Below are positions 38,029-45,320 of a stretch of DNA of 64,000 nt, one piece after another. The notes below the pieces were generated by a model. That model was not told the DNA's origin. It did no database searches and saw only the letters and a list, made by a program, of their open reading frames with translations. Position 1 is the first letter of the stretch. Each line of letters begins with the position of its first letter. Made by a program: the position numbers and the translations under genes. Source of the stretch: Candidatus Gastranaerophilales bacterium (GTDB lineage: Bacteria; Cyanobacteriota; Vampirovibrionia; Gastranaerophilales; Gastranaerophilaceae); NCBI GenBank assembly GCA_944326475.1, contig CALVEC010000006.1:83108-147107 (forward strand). The letters are read 5' to 3'.

Positions 38029-38778
38029 TTATTTTACGCTGAATGTTGCATTTACAACCGCAATTACTTTTTTCTCAATGGATTGCGTGTCATTTATTCC
38101 GTAGTCGGAAACGTCAGTTGAATTTATAGGAACAATTTGAAATACGCCCATTTTTGCGGAATTCATAAATCCAATGTGTCCGTTTGTGCTTTTTACCATG
38201 CTCTGCGCTCTGTCTTTAGCGTTTTTCGTCGCATCTGCAAGCACCTCAACCTTTAGTTCGTCCAGATTTGAAACAAAATACTGGGTAGAATTTGAAGTGA
38301 TTTCAACATTCTTTTCAACCAGTTCCGAAACTTTTTTTGAAATATCCGTAATTTTGTTAATATCATCAGACGATACCTCTACGTTTTGTGAAAGTCTGTA
38401 GCCTTCAACTTTGTTGGTTTCATACCCTGCAGGAGTTCTCTGATAGATAGCATAGGAATTTACCGGCGAGAAGGTAATATTTTCTTCTTTAATTCCGTTT
38501 GCAATTAAAAATTCTTTAACCGTATTTGAATTTTGTGTCATAGTTGCGTATGCGGATTTTAAATTCGCATCTCTTGTTTCATAATATGCCTTCCACATAC
38601 CTCTGTCGGAGGTAACATTTCTGCTTGCAGAGCCTGTTACTGTGAGAGTCTGTGTATTCAATTTTTGAAACGCAATAACTGCGTTTGAAATAATGAAAGT
38701 TGAGAAAATAAGACCGATTGCCAGTATTAATCCCAAAAGTCCTATCTGATAATCTTTTAATTCTTGTAGTTTGTTCAT
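38029..38778 (-). CDS. SIMPL-domain (DUF541) protein
   Basis: 249 residues with one N-terminal membrane segment (about 12-36, IGLLGLILAIGLIFSTFIIS). It is followed by a SIMPL domain starting with TLTVTGSASRNVTSDRG and containing YRLSQNVEV and AKDRAQSMV. It is anchored in the inner membrane with the domain outside, and similar proteins occur in envelope or oxidative-stress contexts. The function is not established. The start is supported by AAGGAGG just upstream. It is transcribed from its own promoter. Confidence 0.88.
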   Translation of the reverse strand: MNKLQELKDYQIGLLGLILAIGLIFSTFIISNAVIAFQKLNTQTLTVTGSASRNVTSDRGMWKAYYETRDANLKSAYATMTQNSNTVKEFLIANGIKEENITFSPVNSYAIYQRTPAGYETNKVEGYRLSQNVEVSSDDINKITDISKKVSELVEKNVEITSNSTQYFVSNLDELKVEVLADATKNAKDRAQSMVKSTNGHIGFMNSAKMGVFQIVPINSTDVSDYGINDTQSIEKKVIAVVNATFSVK

Positions 38779-38802
38779 TCAGCCTCCTTTTTTATAAGTA
38801 TT

Positions 38803-38831
38803 AGTATAGAGGTTTATTTATATATTGTAAA
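38803..38831 (-). promoter_or_regulatory. Sigma-70-type promoter of the SIMPL gene
   Basis: Minus strand: -35 TTTACA (38826-38831), 17-base spacer, -10 TATACT (38803-38808), 25 bases upstream of the start codon. Confidence 0.65.
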
Positions 38832-38858
38832 TACTGCTTTTTGTAATATTATTTAGGT

Positions 38859-39200
38859 ATGTTGAGACAATTTGCACCAATAATATTACTTACAATATCA
38901 AATGTGTTTATGACATTCGCATGGTATGGTCATTTGAAATATAAAAATGCGGCTTTGTGGATGGTAATACTCATAAGCTGGGGGATTGCCTTTTTTGAGT
39001 ATTGTTTTCAGGTTCCGGCTAACAGAATCGGGCATGAATATTATGACGCCGCGCATTTAAAAACGATACAGGAGGTTATTACTCTTGTCGTTTTTTGCTT
39101 TTTCTCTGTCTTTTATTTAAAAGAAAATTTGAAATGGAATTATATTGTCGGCTTTTTGTTTATAATACTTGCCGTATTTTTTATATTTAAAAAGTGGTAA
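38859..39200 (+). CDS. DUF486 (DMT-like) small membrane protein
   Basis: 113 residues with four predicted membrane helices (about 5-22, 30-48, 68-86, 93-112). The sequence SNVFMTFAWYGHLK, then ISWGIAFFEYCFQVPANRIG matches my memory of the DUF486 family, distantly related to drug/metabolite transporters. No substrate is known. It is divergent from the SIMPL gene. Confidence 0.85.
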   Translation: MLRQFAPIILLTISNVFMTFAWYGHLKYKNAALWMVILISWGIAFFEYCFQVPANRIGHEYYDAAHLKTIQEVITLVVFCFFSVFYLKENLKWNYIVGFLFIILAVFFIFKKW

Positions 39201-39215
39201 TAAAAGTTTCAGATA

Positions 39216-39246
39216 TGAAAAACGGCAATTCATATGAACTGCCGCA
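39216..39246 (-). terminator. Intrinsic terminator for the LTxxQ-protein gene
   Basis: On the minus strand a hairpin built on GCGGCAGTTCATATGAATTGCCG is followed by a T run, ten bases past the stop codon of the gene at 39256. Confidence 0.75.
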
Positions 39247-39255
39247 ATAGTTTAA

Positions 39256-39888
39256 CTATTTTTCAGGAGCTTCTGCCGGTGCCGGATTTGGAGCAGGTTC
39301 CATCGGAGCGGGTCCCATCGGGTGGTGAGGTCCGTGCATTCCGGGTCCTCTGTGACCTCTCGGTCCTCTTGGTCCGCCGGGTGCACCAAAATCATTTTTC
39401 ATTTTTTCCTGAATTTCAGCTTTCATTTTTTCAAGTTCAGCCTTTTGTTCAGCAGTAAGCAGAGCTTCAAATTTGTCCATGCTTGATTTTCTTATTTCAG
39501 CTTCTGACTGAATAAGTTCTCTCATTTCTTCATGTTTCTTTTTCATTTTATTTCTTATCGGCTCAAGTTTTTTCTGTTCTTCAGCCTTAATAGTGTCCAG
39601 TTTAGCTTTTTGTTCAGCTGTAAGATTTAATCTCTTTTGAAATTCAGCACGTCTTTCTTCCGGGGTCATTCTTTTAAATTCTTCCGGTTTTTGGCATCCG
39701 CATTTGCAGTCAGGTCCGCAGGGTTTGCCGGGATGTTCTTTCTGGCAATCGCAATCGGGACCGCATGTTTTACCTTGGATTGCCGTATCCGGTTCTGCGG
39801 GCTGCGGGTTTGCAATAACAGATGCTGCACAGATTGACAGTGCAAATACGCTTGCCAATGCTGCATTCAAAATAGTTCTCTTTTTCAT
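39256..39888 (-). CDS. Secreted Spy/CpxP-like (LTxxQ) protein with Cys-rich segment
   Basis: 210 residues. A Sec signal peptide (about 1-26) is followed by a cysteine-rich stretch (42-65) with the repeated unit CGPDC.C and KPCGPDCKCGCQ, which looks like a metal-binding site. A helical part with two LTxxQ-like motifs (NLTAEQKAKLD, LLTAEQKAELE) follows, as in periplasmic Spy/CpxP/ZraP chaperone or metal-sensor proteins. The tail is a Gly/Pro/His-rich run (about 170-210) that could also bind metal. It is probably periplasmic and metal- or stress-linked. The start is supported by AAAGGAG upstream. Confidence 0.75.
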   Translation of the reverse strand: MKKRTILNAALASVFALSICAASVIANPQPAEPDTAIQGKTCGPDCDCQKEHPGKPCGPDCKCGCQKPEEFKRMTPEERRAEFQKRLNLTAEQKAKLDTIKAEEQKKLEPIRNKMKKKHEEMRELIQSEAEIRKSSMDKFEALLTAEQKAELEKMKAEIQEKMKNDFGAPGGPRGPRGHRGPGMHGPHHPMGPAPMEPAPNPAPAEAPEK

Positions 39889-40025
39889 ACAAATCTCCTT
39901 TCTTATACTCTATCGAGTATAGCTTTTTTTATATGCGTGTCAATCATCCGCATAGTTTATGGGCAAGTCGGAAAAATTGAGTCAAGAAAATTCTATGTAA
40001 CTATTTAAGATTATAAACTATTAAT

Positions 40026-40375
40026 GCGACCGTCAGGAGCAACATTTGCGTTTGAATCGCGGCATTTTTTAGGGAAAAAGAAAAATGCGTCACCCGGCTT
40101 CTCCTGAGTCGTAGGCGAGAGACACGAGCCGTACGAATCAGGATACTCGGAGAGTAGAACGCGTAATGTTGCGACCGTCAGGAGCAACATTTGCGTTTGA
40201 ATCGCGGCATTTTTTAGGGAAAAAGAAAAATGCGTCACCCGGCTTCTCCTGAGTCGTAGGCGAGAGACACGAGCCGTACGAATCAGGATACTCGGAGAGT
40301 AGAACGCGTAATGTTGCGACCGTCAGGAGCAACATTTGCGTTTGAATCGCGGCATTTTTTAGGGAAAAAGAAAAA
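40026..40375 (-). repeat. 145-bp tandem repeat abutting the tRNA-Lys 3' end
   Basis: Copies start at 40026, 40171 and 40316 (period 145). The third copy runs into the tRNA gene and diverges only inside it, because each unit contains the tRNA's last ten bases (GGGTGACGCA on the minus strand) followed by the same trailer. The trailer folds as GCATTTTT / AAAAATGC. Two further inverted repeats (ATGTTGC / GCAACAT and CGGCT / AGCCG) lie in the unit. The first two copies are essentially identical. They contain no gene. Confidence 0.9.
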
Positions 40376-40448
40376 TGCGTCACCCGCGATTCGAACGCGG
40401 GACCTATCCCTTAAAAGGGGAGTGCTCTACCTACTGAGCTAGTGACGC
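40376..40448 (-). tRNA. tRNA-Lys (anticodon TTT)
   Basis: 73 nt. The acceptor stem GCGTCAC pairs with GTGACGC, discriminator A. The anticodon loop CTTTTAA gives anticodon TTT, and the T arm contains GTTCGAATC. CCA is not encoded. The 3' end is the left end of a tandem repeat array. Confidence 0.95.
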
Positions 40449-40521
40449 ATTTTAAAATTCTATTTAATTTTCAACTATTTTAACCATTCCAAACATGTTA
40501 GTTCGTTCCGGCTGTATATTT

Positions 40522-40550
40522 AAAATAACAAGAACAAAATTCCACGTCAA
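40522..40550 (-). promoter_or_regulatory. Candidate promoter for tRNA-Lys
   Basis: Minus strand: -35 TTGACG (40545-40550), 17-base spacer, -10 TATTTT (40522-40527). The distance to the mature tRNA (about 74 bases) is long, so support is moderate. Confidence 0.4.
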
Positions 40551-40644
40551 ATACTTTTTTCTAAAAAGTGAAACAAATTGTTAAATTTGTGTGATAAGAA
40601 GCTGCATTGAGTAAAAGAAACTGTATTGCCAATACACAAAAATC

Positions 40645-42066
40645 CTAAAACAGACTTAGCTGTTGCGATTTATCTTTTTCCTGTTGTTTTTTGTCATATT
40701 CAGAAAGTTTTAATAATTCATCATTTATTTTTACAAGAAACGGTGAAGTCGGAAGGTTTTTGAAACCTCCTCTCCATTTTCGTTTTATTGCGTGAGACAG
40801 AAAGAGAAAATCCTGCGCTCTTGTCATGCCCACATACAAAAGTCTTTTTTCTTCCTCAATTTCTTCTTGCGTTTTCGCAGTATAAAAAGGCAATATTTCA
40901 TCTTCCAACCCTGCAATAAAAACGCACTTAAATTCCAATCCTTTTTACGCGTGCAAAGTCATAATGGAAATCCGGTCTCCTTGCGAATCCAGAGTATCAC
41001 TTTCTGACATGAGAGAAACTTCATGTATAAACTGTTCTTTCGTTGTAGTATTTTGGGCAATTTGAACCAGAGATTCCAGAATATTATCATCAATCTTTCC
41101 CTTAAATTCCTTTATCTGTTCATTTAGAGGTGCAATGTCATCAAGTGATTTTAAAATATTACGTACTGATTTATTTTCACAGAGCATGTTGTTTGAAAAT
41201 TTTGAAAACGGCATGCCTGAGCGTTCAAACGCTTCAATTAGCGGCGGAATCTGTGCAGAAGCTCTGTAGTTTTTTAGATTAATTAACATTGCATTGGGAT
41301 AATCAATTTTAAAGTTGTTAAAAAACTTTGCATCACCGCCCCTGAATCCGTATATTGATTGATTGGGGTCACCTATTACACAAATACAGGAATCTGACGG
41401 GGCTAGCATTCTGATTAACTTGTACTGGTCTTCATCAATATCTTGGTACTCATCAACAGATATGTTGAAAAACTTATGCCTGTAGGCTGAAAGAATATCT
41501 TCATTTTCTGAAAACAGTTTTAGCGTAAGCTTTATTAAATCGTCAAAATCCGGCATTTCTTCTGTTTTCTCTTTGTCAAGAAATTCTCTTTCATTTTTGG
41601 TTATAATGCGAAAATTTTCACAAAGACCTGCTTTTTTATAATTTTCTTTCAAAATCCCAAAACAGAGTGAATGGAAAGTGTGGATGTTTATTTTTTCGGC
41701 GGTGTTGCCGAGAATTTTTGCCAGTCTGTCTTTCATCTCGTGTGCTGCTTTTCTTGTGAAAGTGACAGCTAAACAGTTTTCCGGAGCAACGCTGCCTGTT
41801 TCAACCAGATGAGCAATTCTTTTTGTTAGCACGGTCGTTTTACCGGAACCGGGTCCTGCTGATATTATAAGCTGAGAGCTATTGTTGTTTACTGCTGCAG
41901 ATTGATATTCGTCAAGCTCAACTTTTTTTATTTCCCGTAGTTTTGGCTGGTTTTTAAAAATCTGTTTTGTTTTTAAAAGCGCCTGTTCTTTAAATGTATT
42001 GACAGATATATCCTTACTGTTTGGGATTTCTATATCAAGCTTTAGATTTGTAACGTTTTTTTTAAT
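40645..42066 (-). pseudogene. UvrD/Rep-type helicase part of an EndoQ-UvrD unit: no start codon, in-frame stop
   Basis: The frame is open from 42066 without ATG/GTG/TTG near its beginning and is offset by -1 from the upstream EndoQ frame. Helicase motifs are intact: Q-motif region LDEYQSAAV, Walker A SAGPGSGKTT, VTFTRKAAHEM (Ia), SVDEYQDID (II), GDPNQSIYGFRGGD (III), TLHA (V) and LLYVGMTRA (VI). Motif V is broken by an in-frame TAA (40945-40947): TLHA-stop-KGLEF, where the family has TLHASKGLEF, so one base change (TCA to TAA) explains it. The 2B region is much reduced (about 470 codons in total). It is either a decaying gene or a product made by frameshifting with an unlucky nonsense allele. 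In many bacteria this helicase is fused to an EndoQ-like PHP domain. Confidence 0.8.
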
Positions 42067-43298
42067 TCATCTTCGTTAAATAGCCTGATAACTCCGTATT
42101 CACCGTCATATCCGGCGTGTTTTATAACCTGCCCTTTTCTGAGACGCTCAATTGCCTTAGCAAGCAGCGGGGAATGCGCTTTAGAAATTTCATCAACGGG
42201 TGCTGCCTGTAATATGGATAATTCCGACCCCAGTTTTTCAATAAGGGTTTCATATTCCCAAACGACCTTCTTGCTTTGCACACCAACGTTGTTAATTTCG
42301 GCAAGTATCTCTTGTAATGGCACAAGACTGTATACTTTACCGGCTGTCTCGGGTTTAAATTCGCCGATTTTTCTGTCCGCGAGTTCGTTTACTCTGTTTA
42401 AAACACCAATGGTTAAAGGTTTATTGCAAACCGGGCAAATACCTCCATATTTTTGGGTTTCTGCCGGTGTCAGACATACACCGCATTTTCTGTGTCCGTC
42501 TTCGTGGTATTTACCTTCCTCCGGGAAAAATTCAACTGTTCCGACATATCCTGAACCTGTTTTTAAGGCGTTCATTATTCCGTAGTAATCAGGAGTTGTG
42601 TCAAAAACAGTTGCTTCTCTGGCAAGTTTTGAGGGAGAATGGGCGTCTGAATTAGATACAAGCCTGTATTTGTCAAGTGATGAAACTGTCCAGTTCATTT
42701 CCGGGTCGGAAGAAAGACCTGTTTCTACCGCAAAGATGTGTTCAGACAAGTCTCCGTAACACTCGTCTATTGAATCAAATCCGGATTTTGACCCGAGCAC
42801 CGAAAACCACGGAGTCCAGATGTATGCCGGAATTAAAAACGTATCCTTTCCAGATTCGAGCGCAATCTCAAGTAAATCTCGGGAATCCAAACCGAGAATC
42901 GGTCTTCCGTCAGAATTTATATTGCCGATTGTATCCAGTTTTTTGCGAAAAATTCCTGCTGTTTCAAGATTGGGTGCAAAAATTACGTGATGTACTTTTC
43001 TTGTTTTATCGCCTTTTTTGTAGATTGTAGAGATTTCTACTGATAAAACAAATCTGACAGGCGAGGAGGATTTTAAAACATTTCTTTCTATTTCAGGTCT
43101 TAGTTTGTATGCGCCGTCTCCGTCCGGAATGAGTTTTTCTTTTATCTCTGAAAACCAGGCTGGATGTGTAAAATCTCCTGTTGATATCACACTTAAACCT
43201 TTTTTCTGCGCCCAGAGAGCAAGTTCTTCAAGGTTGCAGCTTTTGCTTGTCGCTCTTGAATACCTTGAATGAATATGTAAATCTGCATAAAAAAACAT
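42042..43298 (-). CDS. EndoQ-like PHP-domain endonuclease
   Basis: 418 residues from the ATG whose ribosome site GGAGAG lies just upstream; an earlier in-frame TTG overlaps that site. The PHP motif YADLHIHSRYSRATS (His8, His10) is followed by GDFTHPAWF, VETGLSSDPEMN, SNSDAHSP, and a zinc ribbon CGVC...CPVC, all as in EndoQ, which nicks DNA 5' of deaminated bases. The 3' end reads through an A8 run before its stop. The downstream helicase frame begins exactly there in the -1 frame, so the two are probably meant to be one polypeptide or a coupled pair for DNA repair. Confidence 0.85.
   Translation of the reverse strand: MFFYADLHIHSRYSRATSKSCNLEELALWAQKKGLSVISTGDFTHPAWFSEIKEKLIPDGDGAYKLRPEIERNVLKSSSPVRFVLSVEISTIYKKGDKTRKVHHVIFAPNLETAGIFRKKLDTIGNINSDGRPILGLDSRDLLEIALESGKDTFLIPAYIWTPWFSVLGSKSGFDSIDECYGDLSEHIFAVETGLSSDPEMNWTVSSLDKYRLVSNSDAHSPSKLAREATVFDTTPDYYGIMNALKTGSGYVGTVEFFPEEGKYHEDGHRKCGVCLTPAETQKYGGICPVCNKPLTIGVLNRVNELADRKIGEFKPETAGKVYSLVPLQEILAEINNVGVQSKKVVWEYETLIEKLGSELSILQAAPVDEISKAHSPLLAKAIERLRKGQVIKHAGYDGEYGVIRLFNEDELKKTLQI
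42056..42063 (-). other. A8 slippery run at the EndoQ/UvrD frame junction
   Basis: On the coding strand the run reads TTA AAA AAA ACG in the EndoQ frame, i.e. a heptamer A AAA AAA in the phase required for -1 frameshifting. A -1 shift enters the helicase frame, while the 0 frame stops five codons later. Confidence 0.7.
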
Positions 43299-43383
43299 AA
43301 ATCTCTCCAATTGGCTGCCAACCGGTCTTTACAATGTTTGTTTGTGCGCTTTTTTGTCAATAAACCGGATATACCTGTGATTA

Positions 43384-44304
43384 CTAGTGTTTATCAGATT
43401 TTACGATTTGAATATTTCTTGTCTCTGAAAATTCACACCGGGCTTCTTTGAGCTTTTCTCTTGTTTCTTCATCTATGCTCTGGCTGTTTGCAAGTCTGTC
43501 AACAAAACCATTGTTCAGCTTAACAGCCTTAGGCAAAGCTCCTATTTCATCAAGTATGTCTTTTATTTTGACAAAATCATATCCAAAGCTCTGTTTTGAC
43601 TGGTAAACCAGTGTTTCTCCGGTTACCGCATTAACAGGTTCTCCGCCTTCTTCAAAATATATTTTAAAAATAGAACGCAAATCCTGAAGCTCTGACTGCA
43701 TGGTTTGCACAGCCTGCTGAATACGTATATACCTCTCAAAAAGGTATTCTATATTGTCAACCTGCTTAAGCTCCCAATCGTATTTCTGGTCATAGAGTTT
43801 TTTGAGTTTGGGGTATGCCTGAGCAAGCCCCATTGTATCAGCCATTGCTCTGTGTCTTGTATCAAACTTAACCTCGAATTTGTTCATCAAATTTTCCAGA
43901 CCGTGTGATTCAAGATCCGGATAAATTTCTTTAAAAAGCATTTGCGAATCAATTCTCTGATTGTTAATCGGCTTGTTGTATAAGCGTTTTGATGCTTCGT
44001 TTATAAAATTATAGTCAAAAATAGCATTATGCGCGATGATTGGATAATCTCCTATAAACTCAAGAATTTTGGGCATGACTTCTTCTTCTGTCGGAGCATC
44101 TGCCACCATATCCTGAGTAATCCCGTGAACAGCCATGCTTGACTTTCTTATATGCTGCTTCGGGTTAATCAGCGTTTCGTATTTGTCTTTAATTTTTCCG
44201 TTTTCAAGCCTTACGGCAGCAAATTCGATTATTCTCTCTTTCATGTAGTCCAGACCGGTGGTTTCGACGTCCAGGACTATTTCTATAACTTTTTTTCTTG
44301 GCAT
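43384..44304 (-). CDS. DnaQ-type (DEDDh) 3'-5' exonuclease
   Basis: 306 residues. The exonuclease motifs are complete: Asp12 and Glu14 (VLDVETTG), Asp97 (AHNAIFD), His151 and Asp156 (RHRAMAD). The C-terminal ~120 residues form an extra helical domain of unknown role. It may be a Pol III epsilon-like proofreading subunit or a stand-alone repair nuclease. It lies upstream of and on the same strand as the EndoQ gene (85-bp gap). Confidence 0.85.
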   Translation of the reverse strand: MPRKKVIEIVLDVETTGLDYMKERIIEFAAVRLENGKIKDKYETLINPKQHIRKSSMAVHGITQDMVADAPTEEEVMPKILEFIGDYPIIAHNAIFDYNFINEASKRLYNKPINNQRIDSQMLFKEIYPDLESHGLENLMNKFEVKFDTRHRAMADTMGLAQAYPKLKKLYDQKYDWELKQVDNIEYLFERYIRIQQAVQTMQSELQDLRSIFKIYFEEGGEPVNAVTGETLVYQSKQSFGYDFVKIKDILDEIGALPKAVKLNNGFVDRLANSQSIDEETREKLKEARCEFSETRNIQIVKSDKH

Positions 44305-44620
44305 TTCTTTTATTCCTCAAATTTATATTAACATAAACAATATACTATTAGCCAGTTTAAAAAATTTGTTTAACATAAAAAAATAAAACTGTCAGAAATA
44401 AAACACAAAAAAACTCAGTAATAGCACTAAAAAAAACGGAGATAGTCTCAGGACTTGATTTTTGTTTTTTTTGTAATATTATGTTTAAGAGCATTGAGAT
44501 TTTTCTCACTTTCGGACTAGATCGAATGTCAAAACGATTGAAAACGAAAAATGTTCACGGGGAGTTTCCCCGGGTGTTATTTCTAACCCCGTATAAGTTA
44601 CAAAAACAGAGGATTTTCAT
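44305..44620 (+). promoter_or_regulatory. Promoter and long structured leader of the lytic transglycosylase gene
   Basis: 316 bp without a gene. A candidate promoter (-35 TTGATT 44455-44460, 16-base spacer, -10 TATTAT 44477-44482) gives a leader of about 130 nt. The leader can form CGGGGA-GTT-TCCCCG or, exclusively of it, a longer pairing of the downstream CGGG..GTTA with TAAC..CCCG, plus an upstream ATCG / CGAT pairing. It does not match any riboswitch consensus I could recall with confidence. Confidence 0.5.
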
Positions 44621-45226
44621 TTGATTAGAAAGTTACTGACACTAACCTTACTATTCATGTTTTGCATTATTGCAAGTCCGCAAAAAGCCAATTCAGCACC
44701 GGCATCGAAGGTAACAGTGAAAGAATACATTGTTAAACATTCGATTGAAATGGGCGTAGATCCCGCTTTGGGCTTAAGCATAGCAAAAATGGAGTCAGGT
44801 TTTGTTCACGAAAAAAGAAGTCCCTACGGTGCTGTAGGCGTGTTTCAGCTTTTGCCTTCTACAGCTAAGAGAATAGGTTACAACCCATATTCTCTGTCAG
44901 GTAACATTCAAGGCGGTCTTGCTTATTACAAAATGATGTACCAGATGTTCGGTTCAATGGAGCTGGCTCTTGCAGCATACAATGCCGGACCCGGCAATGT
45001 CAGCAAGTACAAAGGTATTCCGCCGTTCGCTGAAACCAAAAGATTCGTTAACGGGATTATGAGTGAGTATCGCATGCAAAAAGCGAACCCCGACCCAGCA
45101 ATCGCTAAATATAAAGGTAATCAGCCTTCTTTGACGATTGACCGTTCCGCAAACGTACTAAAACAGGTTAATGATGAGTACTACATTACTGATTTGCCGT
45201 TTGTAAGTTTGACTGAATCTATTTAA
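44621..45226 (+). CDS. Lytic transglycosylase (SLT domain)
   Basis: 201 residues starting at TTG with AGAGGA eight bases upstream. A Sec signal peptide (about 1-26, ending NSAPA) is followed by an SLT goose-lysozyme-like domain: catalytic Glu58 (AKMESGF), YGAVGVFQLLPSTA, GLAYYKMM, ALAAYNAGPGNV. It cleaves peptidoglycan glycan strands in the periplasm and could help in flagellum assembly or cell-wall turnover. The leader suggests post-transcriptional control. A strong terminator follows. Confidence 0.9.
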   Translation: MIRKLLTLTLLFMFCIIASPQKANSAPASKVTVKEYIVKHSIEMGVDPALGLSIAKMESGFVHEKRSPYGAVGVFQLLPSTAKRIGYNPYSLSGNIQGGLAYYKMMYQMFGSMELALAAYNAGPGNVSKYKGIPPFAETKRFVNGIMSEYRMQKANPDPAIAKYKGNQPSLTIDRSANVLKQVNDEYYITDLPFVSLTESI

Positions 45227-45246
45227 AGAAATATTCTTTAGAATTG

Positions 45247-45271
45247 AAAAGACCGCAAATGCGGTCTTTTT
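45247..45271 (+). terminator. Intrinsic terminator after the lytic transglycosylase gene
   Basis: Ten-base-pair stem AAAAGACCGC / GCGGTCTTTT, loop AAAT, followed by T; 20 bases past the stop codon. Confidence 0.85.
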
Positions 45272-45320
45272 GTGTTTAATTTTTATCTGATTAAATAATA
45301 ACACCTCGTTTTCTGTCTTT

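Noticed and set aside
40026..40375. Tandem repeats as a CRISPR array
   Set aside because: Units are 145 bp, contiguous and essentially identical, with no unique spacers and no cas genes in the window.
40011..40383. Two 75-81-aa minus-strand frames with the same sequence
   Set aside because: They are translations of the tRNA-Lys tandem repeat.
40376..40448. tRNA-Lys as attachment site of an integrated mobile element
   Set aside because: The 3' end is repeated, but no integrase, excisionase or phage gene lies on either side.
44483..44620. c-di-GMP (GEMM) or ydaO-type c-di-AMP riboswitch
   Set aside because: The conserved core words I remember for either class are not present; kept only as an unassigned structured leader.
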